Below are positions 50,922-58,575 of a stretch of 64,000 nucleotides of DNA, piece after piece. How positions within the stretch are numbered: the first letter of the stretch is position 1; each line of letters begins with the position of its first letter. The position numbers and the translations under genes were made by a program. Origin of the DNA: Microbacterium foliorum (GTDB taxonomy: Bacteria; Actinomycetota; Actinomycetes; Actinomycetales; Microbacteriaceae); contig NZ_CP031425.1 in NCBI RefSeq assembly GCF_003367705.1, positions 1,488,001-1,552,000 of the forward strand. Reading direction: 5' to 3'. The notes under the pieces were generated by a model. It saw only the letters and a list, made by a program, of their open reading frames with translations, had not been told where the DNA came from and ran no database searches.

Positions 50922-51524
50922 GTGACGCATTACATATATCTGGTCAGACATGGCGAACATCAGGACGCCGAGCACGGTCTCGCCGACGGACCCCTGTCGC
51001 CTCGAGGTCAGCGCCAGGCCGAGCTGATCGCCGATCGCCTGTCGGGCCTTCCGCTCGACGCCGTCTGGCACTCGCCCCTGCTGCGCGCGAACGAGACGGC
51101 GAGGGCGATCGCCGCCCGTCTGCCGTCGGTCGACCCCGAGCCGACGGCGCTGCTGTTCGACTGCGTGCCCACCGGCATGACCGACGAGACGCCTGCCGCC
51201 TACGAGCCGTTCTTCGGAGCCGTCACCGAGGCCGAGCTCGAGGCGGGACGCGCGCAGATGTTCGATGCCGTCAACGAGTTCCTGGTGCGCAAGCCGGGAG
51301 ACGTCCACGAGGTGCTCATCACCCACAACTTCGTCATCTCCTGGTTCGTCCGAGAGGTTCTCGGAGCGCCAGAGTGGCGGTGGATGACCCTCAACCAGGC
51401 GCATTGCGGACTCACGGTCATCGCGCAGAAGCAGGGAAGGCCGTGGACGCTGCTCACGCATAACGACACCGGCCATCTTCCGGTCGAGCTGCGCACCGGC
51501 ATCCCCGACACGATGCCGGTCTGA
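50922..51524 (+). CDS. Histidine phosphatase (phosphoglycerate mutase-like) family protein
   Basis: The protein has the catalytic YLVRHGE motif at its start, LSPRGQRQAELIADRL, WHSPLLRANETARAIA, and a later His in VLITHNFVISWF, the branch 1 histidine-acid phosphatase pattern. The substrate is unknown. GTG 50922 gives 200 aa starting VTHYIYLVRHG. An in-frame GTG at 50883 is an alternative, but TAGGGT (50874-50879) would start transcription at about 50886, after that codon, so I prefer the second. Confidence 0.88.
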   Translation: MTHYIYLVRHGEHQDAEHGLADGPLSPRGQRQAELIADRLSGLPLDAVWHSPLLRANETARAIAARLPSVDPEPTALLFDCVPTGMTDETPAAYEPFFGAVTEAELEAGRAQMFDAVNEFLVRKPGDVHEVLITHNFVISWFVREVLGAPEWRWMTLNQAHCGLTVIAQKQGRPWTLLTHNDTGHLPVELRTGIPDTMPV

Positions 51525-51582
51525 TCCCTCGGGGCACGGCCCGCCGCGAGGCTGCAGAGCCCCGGCGAAATAGACTGGGTGC

Positions 51583-52323
51583 ATGACCACGCAGGTAGCA
51601 CTCGTCGGCGGAACCGGGAAGCTCGGCTCGATCATCCATTCGGTGATCGACGACCTCGAGGGCTTCGAGGTGGGCCGCGTGCTCACCTCGCGCAGCGATC
51701 TCGCTGAGCTCGACGGCGCCGGGCTCGTGATCGACGCCACCACGCCTCAGGTGAGCATCGACGTCGTGCGCGCAGCGGTGGAGAGGCACATCAACGTGCT
51801 CGTCGCGACCTCCGGCTGGTCGACTCAGCGGCTGGCCCTGGTGCGTCCGCTCGTCGAGGACGCAGGCACGGGTGCCGTGTTCATCCCGAACTTCTCCCTC
51901 GGATCGGTGCTGGGCTCCGCCCTCGCCGCCGCGGCCGCGCCGTTCTTCGGCTCCGCGGAGATCGTCGAGGCGCACCACGAGGGGAAGGTCGATTCCCCCA
52001 GTGGCACGGCCGTGCGGACGGCCGAGCTGATCGCCGCCGCCCGAGCGGAGCAGGGACCCGTGAGCGCGCCTCATGCCGACCAGCGCGCCCGCGGGCAGCA
52101 GGTGGGCAGCGTGCCCATCCATTCCCTGCGTCGTCCAGGGGTGGTCGCGAAGCAGGAGGTCGTGCTCGCAGGCCCGGGGGAGTCGCTCACCTTCACCCAT
52201 GACACGGTCGAGCCCGCTCTGGCCTACGCGCCCGGCATCCGTCTCGCGGTCCCGTTCGCCGTGCAGGCGATCGGCGTGCACGTCGGGCTGGAGAGCATGA
52301 TCGACATCGGCATCCGCTCATGA
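51583..52323 (+). CDS. dapB: 4-hydroxy-tetrahydrodipicolinate reductase
   Basis: DapB reduces the DapA product in lysine/diaminopimelate synthesis. The 246-aa protein has the NAD(P)-binding start VALVGGTGKLGSI. The family active-site motif is EAHHEGKVDSPSGTAV, with the catalytic His and Lys. NFSLGSVLGSALAAAAAPFF is also conserved. The length suits actinobacterial DapB. TAGACT (51571-51576) ends 7 nt before the ATG, so the mRNA is likely leaderless. The stop overlaps the next small gene by 4 nt. Confidence 0.95.
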   Translation: MTTQVALVGGTGKLGSIIHSVIDDLEGFEVGRVLTSRSDLAELDGAGLVIDATTPQVSIDVVRAAVERHINVLVATSGWSTQRLALVRPLVEDAGTGAVFIPNFSLGSVLGSALAAAAAPFFGSAEIVEAHHEGKVDSPSGTAVRTAELIAAARAEQGPVSAPHADQRARGQQVGSVPIHSLRRPGVVAKQEVVLAGPGESLTFTHDTVEPALAYAPGIRLAVPFAVQAIGVHVGLESMIDIGIRS

Positions 52324-52757
52324 TGTCGAGGATCGGCGTCGCGCTCATGGCCGCGGCGCTGCTGGTCTACCTCGCGGTCGCGATCTGGCTCGCGGTGATG
52401 TTCTTCGCCGTGGGCACCGCCGTGTCGATCGGGATGGGAGTCGCGCTGATCGTGCTCACGCCGATCGGTGCCTGGGCGCTGGTGCGCGAGATGCAGTTCG
52501 GATTCGCGGCCGACCGTCTGGGGCGTGAACTCGATGCCGAGGGCGGGATGCCGGAGGCGGAGTCGGAGCTCACTCCGAGCGGACGTATCGCCCGCTCGGA
52601 CGCCGATCCTCTGATCGCGCGCTACGCAGCCGAGGCGGATGCCGCACCGAGCGACTGGCGAGCGCGGTACCGGCTCGGGGTGGTGCAGGATGCCGCGGGG
52701 CGCCGCAAGGACGCCCGCGCGAGCATCCGTGCGGCGATCCGCGTGGCCCGCGGCTGA
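52320..52757 (+). CDS. Hypothetical membrane protein coupled to dapB
   Basis: The 145-aa protein has two TM segments (residues about 5-28 and 30-52). A soluble C-terminal region ends in a short helical pair (DWRARYRLGVVQDAAGRRKDARASIRAAI) that resembles one TPR repeat. The ATG overlaps the dapB stop (ATGA). I do not recognise a family. The convergent OsmC gene ends 6 bp away. Confidence 0.75.
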   Translation: MMSRIGVALMAAALLVYLAVAIWLAVMFFAVGTAVSIGMGVALIVLTPIGAWALVREMQFGFAADRLGRELDAEGGMPEAESELTPSGRIARSDADPLIARYAAEADAAPSDWRARYRLGVVQDAAGRRKDARASIRAAIRVARG

Positions 52758-52763
52758 CGGGAC

Positions 52764-53189
52764 TCAGGCGAGTGTGGCCTCGAGCGTGATCTCGATGCCC
52801 GCAAGAGCCTGGGACACCGGGCAGCCGACCTTCGCCTCGGCGGCGATCCGCTGGAAGTCGTCGGCGTCGAGCCCCGGTACGACCGCATTGACGTTGAGGT
52901 GGCTGCCGGAGATCCCGACGCCCGGCTTGAAGGTGACCGAGGCGCTGGTGTCGACGCGCTCGGGCGGAGTGCCGTTCTCGGAGAGCGCGTGAGACAGCGC
53001 CATACTGAAGCACGACGCGTGAGCGGCGGCGATCAGCTCCTCCGGAGTGGTGGTCGTGTCGCTGCCTTCGCTGCGCGCCTTCCAGTTGATGGGGAAGGTG
53101 CCGAGCTTCGACGAGGAGAACGACACGGTGCCCGAACCCTCCGCGAGGGATCCGGTCCAGGTGGTGGCGGCTTCGCTGGTGACGGGCAT
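52764..53189 (-). CDS. OsmC-family peroxiredoxin
   Basis: The 141-aa protein is an OsmC/Ohr fold with both active-site cysteines: AAAHASCFSMALSHAL (first Cys) and AEAKVGCPVSQAL (second). The TTPEELIAAAHASCF segment and the length are those of OsmC, which reduces organic hydroperoxides and peroxides. A leadered promoter is likely: minus-strand TAGGCT (53243-53238) and GGAGAG before the ATG. Confidence 0.95.
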   Translation of the reverse strand: MPVTSEAATTWTGSLAEGSGTVSFSSSKLGTFPINWKARSEGSDTTTTPEELIAAAHASCFSMALSHALSENGTPPERVDTSASVTFKPGVGISGSHLNVNAVVPGLDADDFQRIAAEAKVGCPVSQALAGIEITLEATLA

Positions 53190-53294
53190 GATCTCTCCGA
53201 TTCTCGCGCCGCGGGATGTGCGGACGCGTGTCCGGTCAGCCTACCGAGCGCGGCGAGGCGGGGGAACAGCCGTCGGGCGGCCGGCGCGTGATCC

Positions 53295-53861
53295 TCAGGT
53301 CGCGGTGGAGCCGCGCGCGACGAGTCCTGCGCGCTGCAACAGCAGGTACAGCCGGCAGCCGAGGCAGACCGAGAAAGCGGCGTTGAGGAACGCGGCGACG
53401 AACGCCGCGGCGGTCGCGATCGGAAGCGCCCACGGCACGCCGACCAGATGCAGGACGAGTCCGACGGTGACGACGAAGAGGCCGACGCCCTGTGCGAAGC
53501 GCGGCGGACGCGGGTCCTCGAGCTCGGTCGGAGGCGAGAGACGAGGGCGCACGAACCGCCGGAAGACGACGCCCCAGGGGGCGGTCGAGGGCCACGCCAC
53601 GCCCCAGAGGAACAGGAGCGCGATCACGACGGTGAGGAGGAATCCAGGGTCGACTGCCCGCTGGGCGAGCGATGCCGAGGCGACCGCCCAGGTGCCGGAT
53701 CCGAGTCCCGCCGACGCGAGCGGCTGGTATGCGAACCAGCCGAACGTCCGGGCTGTCGAGATCCCGATCAGACCGAGGAAGGTGGCCACCAGCAGGAGCA
53801 CTGTCGTGATCGTGGCCGCGAAGCGCGGCCCGCGCGGGTCGATACCGGGGGTGCTGGTCAT
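53295..53861 (-). CDS. DUF4395 membrane protein
   Basis: The 188-aa protein has about four TM segments and a conserved Cys pair in the last (FSVCLGCRLYLLLQ, CxxC), as in the DUF4395 family. RFAATITTVLLLVATFLGL begins the membrane region. The gene is downstream of and close to (22 bp) a thioredoxin-like gene; the two probably form a thiol-redox pair at the membrane. The role is inference, but both carry CxxC motifs. Confidence 0.85.
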   Translation of the reverse strand: MTSTPGIDPRGPRFAATITTVLLLVATFLGLIGISTARTFGWFAYQPLASAGLGSGTWAVASASLAQRAVDPGFLLTVVIALLFLWGVAWPSTAPWGVVFRRFVRPRLSPPTELEDPRPPRFAQGVGLFVVTVGLVLHLVGVPWALPIATAAAFVAAFLNAAFSVCLGCRLYLLLQRAGLVARGSTAT

Positions 53862-53883
53862 CTCTGCTCCAGGTTCTGCCGCC

Positions 53884-54294
53884 TCAGGCGGTGAGTGCGT
53901 CGGTGAGGGCGTGGCGCTGCGGCACGCCGTGGAAACGGGCCAGGACGGCGCCCGAGGCGTCGACGACGAAGGTGGTGGGGGTCTGGAGCACCCGATAGCG
54001 GGAGGCCAGGTCGGGGCGATGGGTGAGATCGACCTCGACGTGGTGCACACCGTCGCGCTCGGAGACGTACGACGAGAGCATTCGCCGCACCTGCGGGCAG
54101 CGTGTGCACATCTCGGTGCTGAACTGCACCAGGGTGGCATGGCGGCCCAGCGCGCCGACACCCGCATCGGCGGGGTCGAAACGCAGTCGACCGCCCGTTC
54201 GGCGGCGCCCGTCGCGGACACGCAGCACGATGCCCAGGGCGGTGGCGAGCCCGAGCAGAGCAAGGGCTGCGGCGAGGGCGAATGCGGGCGACAT
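53884..54294 (-). CDS. Membrane-anchored thioredoxin-like protein
   Basis: The 136-aa protein has an N-terminal TM or uncleaved signal (residues 2-24, FALAAALALLGLATALGIVL) followed by a thioredoxin fold: LVQFSTEMCTRCPQVRRML with a CTRC active site, then VDLTHRPDLASRYRVLQTPTTFVVDASG with the cis-Pro. The CTRC pair replaces the usual CGPC. Minus-strand TATCCT (54306-54301) ends 7 nt before the ATG (leaderless). It is upstream of the DUF4395 gene and divergent from thyA. Confidence 0.87.
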   Translation of the reverse strand: MSPAFALAAALALLGLATALGIVLRVRDGRRRTGGRLRFDPADAGVGALGRHATLVQFSTEMCTRCPQVRRMLSSYVSERDGVHHVEVDLTHRPDLASRYRVLQTPTTFVVDASGAVLARFHGVPQRHALTDALTA

Positions 54295-54390
54295 GGATCG
54301 AGGATACGGGGCCGTCGGCGCGCCGAGCGCGGTTGTGTCGGCTCGTGACGATCGGGCATCCGCGCCCCGGGGGCGGGTAGTCTGGCAGAC

Positions 54391-55200
54391 ATGAGCGCAG
54401 CCGTCCCGACGCCGTATGAAGACCTGCTCCGCGACGTGCTGGAGTCCGGCACGCACAAGTCGGATCGAACCGGCACGGGGACCACCAGCGTCTTCGGCCG
54501 GCAGATCCGTTTCGATCTCGCGCAGGGCTTCCCCCTGATCACGACCAAGCGCGTGCACTTCAAATCGATCGCCTACGAGCTGCTCTGGTTCCTCCGCGGC
54601 GAGTCGAACGTCAAGTGGCTGCAGGACAACGGTGTCACGATCTGGGACGAGTGGGCCGACGAGTCCGGCGACCTCGGTCCGGTGTACGGCGTGCAGTGGC
54701 GCTCGTGGCCGACCCCGGACGGTCGGAGCATCGATCAGCTCGCCGAGGTCATCGAGCAGATCCGCCGGTCGCCCGACTCGCGTCGCCTCATCGTCTCGGC
54801 CTGGAATCCCGCCGACATCCCCGACATGGCGCTGGCCCCCTGTCACGCGCTCTTCCAGTTCTACGTCGCCGACGGCAAGCTCTCGTGCCAGCTCTACCAG
54901 CGCAGCGCCGACCTCTTCCTGGGAGTGCCGTTCAACATCGCCTCCTACGCGCTGCTCACTCTCATGGTCGCGCAGCAGGTGGGGCTCGAGCCCGGCGACT
55001 TCGTCTGGACCGGTGGTGACTGCCACATCTACGACAACCACGTCGAGCAGGTGCGCGAGCAGCTGAGCCGGGAGCCGTACCCCTACCCGACGTTGCGTTT
55101 CGCCCGTACCCCGCAGAACGTGTTCGACTACCGGTACGAGGACTTCATCGTCGAGGACTATCAGCACCACGCCCCGATCCGCGCGGCGGTGGCGGTATGA
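54391..55200 (+). CDS. thyA: Thymidylate synthase (ThyA)
   Basis: ThyA methylates dUMP to dTMP using methylenetetrahydrofolate, producing dihydrofolate. The 269-aa protein has the active-site Cys in [12 protein letters not shown] near residue 151, [19 protein letters not shown] and the C-terminal [14 protein letters not shown] (54378-54383) ends 8 nt before the ATG (leaderless). Its stop overlaps dfrA by 4 nt, so the enzyme that recycles its product is co-translated. Confidence 0.97.
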   Translation: MSAAVPTPYEDLLRDVLESGTHKSDRTGTGTTSVFGRQIRFDLAQGFPLITTKRVHFKSIAYELLWFLRGESNVKWLQDNGVTIWDEWADESGDLGPVYGVQWRSWPTPDGRSIDQLAEVIEQIRRSPDSRRLIVSAWNPADIPDMALAPCHALFQFYVADGKLSCQLYQRSADLFLGVPFNIASYALLTLMVAQQVGLEPGDFVWTGGDCHIYDNHVEQVREQLSREPYPYPTLRFARTPQNVFDYRYEDFIVEDYQHHAPIRAAVAV

Positions 55201-55673
55201 CCTGGGTCGGCCTCATCTGGGCGGAAGCCAGGGGAGGGGTCATCGGCGCCGAGGGCGGCATGCCCTGGAACGTGCCCGAGGATCTCGCCCACTTCAAGGA
55301 GAAGACCTTCGGCGCGCCCGTGATCATGGGGCGCAAGACCTGGGACTCGCTGCCTGCCCGGTTCCGTCCTCTTCCCGGGCGCGACAACATCGTGGTCACG
55401 CGGCAGCAGGACTGGTCTGCAGAGGGCGCGACTCGTGCCGCCACCGTGACCGATGCGGTGCGCGGACACGACAGGGTCTGGATCATCGGCGGAGCCGAGA
55501 TCTTCCGCCTCGTCATCACCGATGCCGACCGTCTCGAGGTCACGGAACTCGATCTCGACGTCTCGGGTGATGCCTATGCGCCCGACACGACCGGCTGGCG
55601 GCTGGTCGACGAGTCCGAATGGGCGACATCGCGCACCGGCATCCGCTACCGCTTCCTCGGATACGAGCGCTGA
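55197..55673 (+). CDS. dfrA: Dihydrofolate reductase
   Basis: DHFR regenerates tetrahydrofolate. The 158-aa protein has [40 protein letters not shown] and [11 protein letters not shown], the standard folate and NADPH contacts, including the Met-Pro-Trp and Glu/Asp of the substrate pocket. It is coupled to thyA (ATGA) and its last base overlaps the next start (TGATG). Confidence 0.96.
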   Translation: MTWVGLIWAEARGGVIGAEGGMPWNVPEDLAHFKEKTFGAPVIMGRKTWDSLPARFRPLPGRDNIVVTRQQDWSAEGATRAATVTDAVRGHDRVWIIGGAEIFRLVITDADRLEVTELDLDVSGDAYAPDTTGWRLVDESEWATSRTGIRYRFLGYER

Positions 55674-56434
55674 TGCCCACCGCACTCATCACGGGAGCGA
55701 GCGCCGGACTCGGCGCCGAGTTCGCTCGCGAACTCGCTCGTCGACAGGCTGATCTGATCCTCGTCGCGCGAACCGCCGGAGCGCTCGAGGACGTCGCCGC
55801 AGAGCTGCGCAGCGAATTCGGCGTGGCGGTGGAAGTCCTTGTGGCCGACCTGTCGGTCACCGACGACGTGCAGCGCGTGGCCGAGCGTCTCGGTGATGCG
55901 TCCGACCCGGTGCACCTGCTGATCAACAACGCGGGCTTCGGGCTGCCGCTGCAGTTCGCCGACAATGACATCGACGACGAGGTGAGGCACCTGCGCGTGC
56001 ATGTCGAGGCATCGATGCGCCTCATGCACGCCGCGCTCGGGTCGATGCGCGGTCGCGGGGGACGGATCATCAACGTCGCCTCGGTCGCCGGCTTCATCTC
56101 GCGCTCCACGTACTCGGCGTGCAAGAGCTGGCTGATCGGCTTCAGCCGTTGGGCGAATGTCGAATACGCCTCGGACAGAGTCAGCGTGACCGCGGTCTGC
56201 CCGGGGTTCACCCACACGACGTTCCATGAGCGGATGGGACTCGCGCCCGGTCACGAGGGAATCCCGGGTCTCCTGTGGCTGGATGCGCGAGATGTGGTCC
56301 GTGCGGGTCTTCGCGATGCCGCACAGGGCAAGGCGGTCTCGATCCCGTCGCTGCGCTACAAGGCGATCGTGGCGCTCGCGAGCCTGCTTCCGAGCTCCGT
56401 GACATCAGGAGTGGCACGGCGCGGACGCGTCTGA
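55673..56434 (+). CDS. Short-chain dehydrogenase/reductase
   Basis: The 253-aa protein is a classical SDR: TGASAGLGAEFA cofactor loop at residues 7-18, LINNAGFG, and STYSACKSW carrying the Tyr-x3-Lys pair. The cofactor choice is not clear from the residues after strand 2. The substrate is unknown. The ATG shares one base with the dfrA stop, making it the third gene of the thyA unit. The convergent Nudix gene ends 43 bp away. Confidence 0.9.
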   Translation: MPTALITGASAGLGAEFARELARRQADLILVARTAGALEDVAAELRSEFGVAVEVLVADLSVTDDVQRVAERLGDASDPVHLLINNAGFGLPLQFADNDIDDEVRHLRVHVEASMRLMHAALGSMRGRGGRIINVASVAGFISRSTYSACKSWLIGFSRWANVEYASDRVSVTAVCPGFTHTTFHERMGLAPGHEGIPGLLWLDARDVVRAGLRDAAQGKAVSIPSLRYKAIVALASLLPSSVTSGVARRGRV

Positions 56435-56477
56435 GCCGGATCCTCGGAGCGATCTCCCTCGAGCGCACCGACACCCG

Positions 56478-57017
56478 TCAGCGGAACCTGCGCAGGTGGA
56501 TGCCGGCGTAGGCGATCGCCGCCACGGTCTCCCCGTCGGTGATGCGTCCGTCGGCGATCATGCCGAGAGCCTCGGCGAACGGCACCCAGGTGACGGCGTC
56601 GATGCCCTCCTCCGCCTGTGTGCGCGTGGAGTCGTCCGACGAGGTCAGGCTGCGGGCCAGGTACACGTGCTCGGGCGCATCCGCGATGCCGTTCAGGGCG
56701 TTCATGGTTCCGAGCGGCGTCCAGTCGGAGGCGATGTACCCGGTCTCCTCGAGCAGCTCGCGTTTCGCGGCCGCGAGAGGATCCTCGCCATCGCTTCCCC
56801 CGGCCGGTACCTCGATCGAGACGCCGGTCGTGTACCGCTCGAGCGTGACGAGGCAGATCCTATCCTCGTCGTCGAGCGCGATCACGAAGACCGCCGGATG
56901 CCGCATCGTCACCACGCCGTAGATCCCGTCGCCCGCGGGGCCCGTGACCTGGTCCTCCCGCACCTCGATCCACCGATTCGCGTAGACCGTCGACGACTCG
57001 TGTGTGACCCATGTCAT
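56478..57017 (-). CDS. Nudix hydrolase (ADP-ribose pyrophosphatase-like)
   Basis: The 179-aa protein has a Nudix box in DPLAAAKRELLEETGY (residues about 80-95; REx2EExGY), preceded by VSIEVPAGGSDGE. The N-terminal strand-rich region is typical of ADP-ribose/sugar-nucleotide pyrophosphatases. Minus-strand TAGGCT (57030-57025) ends 8 nt before the ATG. Its promoter overlaps that of the divergent gene at 57054. Confidence 0.88.
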   Translation of the reverse strand: MTWVTHESSTVYANRWIEVREDQVTGPAGDGIYGVVTMRHPAVFVIALDDEDRICLVTLERYTTGVSIEVPAGGSDGEDPLAAAKRELLEETGYIASDWTPLGTMNALNGIADAPEHVYLARSLTSSDDSTRTQAEEGIDAVTWVPFAEALGMIADGRITDGETVAAIAYAGIHLRRFR

Positions 57018-57024
57018 GGTGTCG

Positions 57025-57046
57025 AGCCTAGGTGGCTCCGTAGGAT
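57025..57046. promoter_or_regulatory. Overlapping divergent leaderless promoters
   Basis: The minus-strand -10 TAGGCT (57030-57025) and plus-strand -10 TAGGAT (57041-57046) are 10 bp apart, serving start codons at 57017 and 57054. Polymerases could not occupy both at once. Confidence 0.75.
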
Positions 57047-57053
57047 CGTCCGC

Positions 57054-57500
57054 ATGGGATGGCTGTTCGGAAGAAAGCAAGACGCCGAGGACGCGAACGA
57101 GGTGCTCCGGCGGTACAACGAGGCCGAGGCCGCGCGGCTCACGGCGATGACCTCCGGTCTCCCGTCGCCGCCGACGGTCGACGACGGGACGCGCCCTGCG
57201 GCGTCCGGTGCGCTGTCCGTGCACTCGAGCGGGGCGGAGTTCCAGGTCGAGGACGTCTTCACGATCACGGGGCGCGGAAGGGTCGCGACGGGCACGATGA
57301 GATCCGGTGTGCTGCGGGTGGACGATGACATCCAGGTGCTGCGCGAGGGTGTCGTGCAGGCGCAGACGCGAATCACCGGCATCGAGATGTTCCGGAAGCA
57401 TGTGAAAGAGGCCACGGTCGGTGAGCCGGTGGGTCTCCTGCTCCGCGAGAAGATCGCGGTCGCCCGCGGCGACGTCATCCGTCCCGCCCCGTCTGCGTGA
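57054..57500 (+). CDS. Free-standing EF-Tu domain-2-like protein
   Basis: The 148-aa protein has no GTPase domain. Residues about 60-145 (FQVEDVFTITGRGRVATGTMRSGVLRV... to VGLLLREKIAVARGDVI) match the beta-barrel domain 2 of EF-Tu/translation factors, including VFTITGRGxVATG. The first 55 residues start MGWLFGRKQDAEDANEVL and look helical and unstructured. The role is unknown; it could bind tRNA, RNA or another factor. TAGGAT (57041-57046) ends 8 nt before the ATG. It precedes dapA by 29 bp, but dapA has its own promoter. Confidence 0.82.
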   Translation: MGWLFGRKQDAEDANEVLRRYNEAEAARLTAMTSGLPSPPTVDDGTRPAASGALSVHSSGAEFQVEDVFTITGRGRVATGTMRSGVLRVDDDIQVLREGVVQAQTRITGIEMFRKHVKEATVGEPVGLLLREKIAVARGDVIRPAPSA

Positions 57501-57529
57501 GCAGCATCCGAAGCGATACGCTGGGGGGC

Positions 57530-58507
57530 ATGACGCATTCGGGCAATCCCTTCGGACAGGTCCTCGTCGCGCTCGTCACCCCGATGACGGCCGACGGCGA
57601 AGTCGACTGGCCCGCCGTCGAGAAGCACATCGACGACGTCATCACCGCGGGGGCCGACGGCATCGTCGTGACGGGGACGACGGGGGAGACCTCCACCCTC
57701 ACCGACCCCGAGAAGCTCAAGCTGGTCGAGGTCGGCAAGTCCGTCTCCTCCGGGCGCGCGAAGATCATCACCGGCGGTGGATCGAACGAGACCGCGCACG
57801 CGATCGAGCTGTACCGGGCCAGTGAGAAGGCCGGTGCCGACGGCATCATGATCGTCACCCCGTATTACAACAAGCCCACGCAGGCGGGAATCCTCACGCA
57901 CTTCCGGCTCGTGGCGGACGCCACGGATCTGCCGGTCATCCTCTACGACATCCCCGGGCGCACCGGTGTGCCGATCAAGTACGAGACCATCCTGCGGCTC
58001 GCGAAGCACCCGAACATCCTCGCGGTGAAGGATGCGAAGGGCGACTTCTCCGAAGTCAGCCGCGTGCTCAACCAGACCGATCTGATGTACTTCTCCGGCG
58101 ACGACGCGAACGCACTCCCGCATCTCTCGATCGGCGCCACCGGCCTGATCGGCGTGACCGCGAACATCACCGCCACCCCCTACCGCACCATCATCGACGC
58201 CGTGAACCGCGGCGATCTCGCCGCCGCCACCGTCGAGCACAAGCGTCTCGAGCCCCTGGTGCGCGCCGTCATGACGCACGTGCCGGGAACGGTCGCGGCG
58301 AAGTACATCCTGCACGGCCTCGGGCGCATCTCGAGCCCCCGCGTGCGTCTGCCGCTCGTCGGTCCCGAAGAGTGGGAGGCCGCCCTCATCGAGGACGAGC
58401 TCGATCTCGTGAGCGATCTCGCCGGTGCCGACTTCTCCAACTTCCGCCCCGACCGCAACGCGGCCGCGGGCGGCGCCCTGCCGAAAGTGCACGGCACCAC
58501 CCGCTGA
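57530..58507 (+). CDS. dapA: 4-hydroxy-tetrahydrodipicolinate synthase
   Basis: DapA condenses pyruvate and aspartate semialdehyde, the first committed step to lysine. The 325-aa protein has TGTTGETSTLT (phosphate loop), PYYNKPTQAG with the active-site Tyr, and the Schiff-base Lys in ILAVKDAKGD near residue 164. The ATG at 57530 is chosen: TACGCT (57517-57522) ends 8 nt before it. The upstream in-frame GTG at 57497 precedes that promoter. RNase J follows. Confidence 0.96.
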   Translation: MTHSGNPFGQVLVALVTPMTADGEVDWPAVEKHIDDVITAGADGIVVTGTTGETSTLTDPEKLKLVEVGKSVSSGRAKIITGGGSNETAHAIELYRASEKAGADGIMIVTPYYNKPTQAGILTHFRLVADATDLPVILYDIPGRTGVPIKYETILRLAKHPNILAVKDAKGDFSEVSRVLNQTDLMYFSGDDANALPHLSIGATGLIGVTANITATPYRTIIDAVNRGDLAAATVEHKRLEPLVRAVMTHVPGTVAAKYILHGLGRISSPRVRLPLVGPEEWEAALIEDELDLVSDLAGADFSNFRPDRNAAAGGALPKVHGTTR

Positions 58508-58543
58508 CACCTGGCGCGCCGAGGCGCGTCGTAACGAACGAAC

Positions 58544-58560
58544 GGATGCCTCGGGCATCC
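58544..58560 (+). other. Short hairpin in the dapA-RNase J gap
   Basis: GGATGCC (58544-58550) and GGCATCC (58554-58560) form a 7-bp stem with a 3-nt loop. It is just upstream of the RNase J ribosome site TGAGGAG and could be a weak dapA 3' end or a leader structure. Confidence 0.5.
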
Positions 58561-58575
58561 GACTGAGGAGACCAC

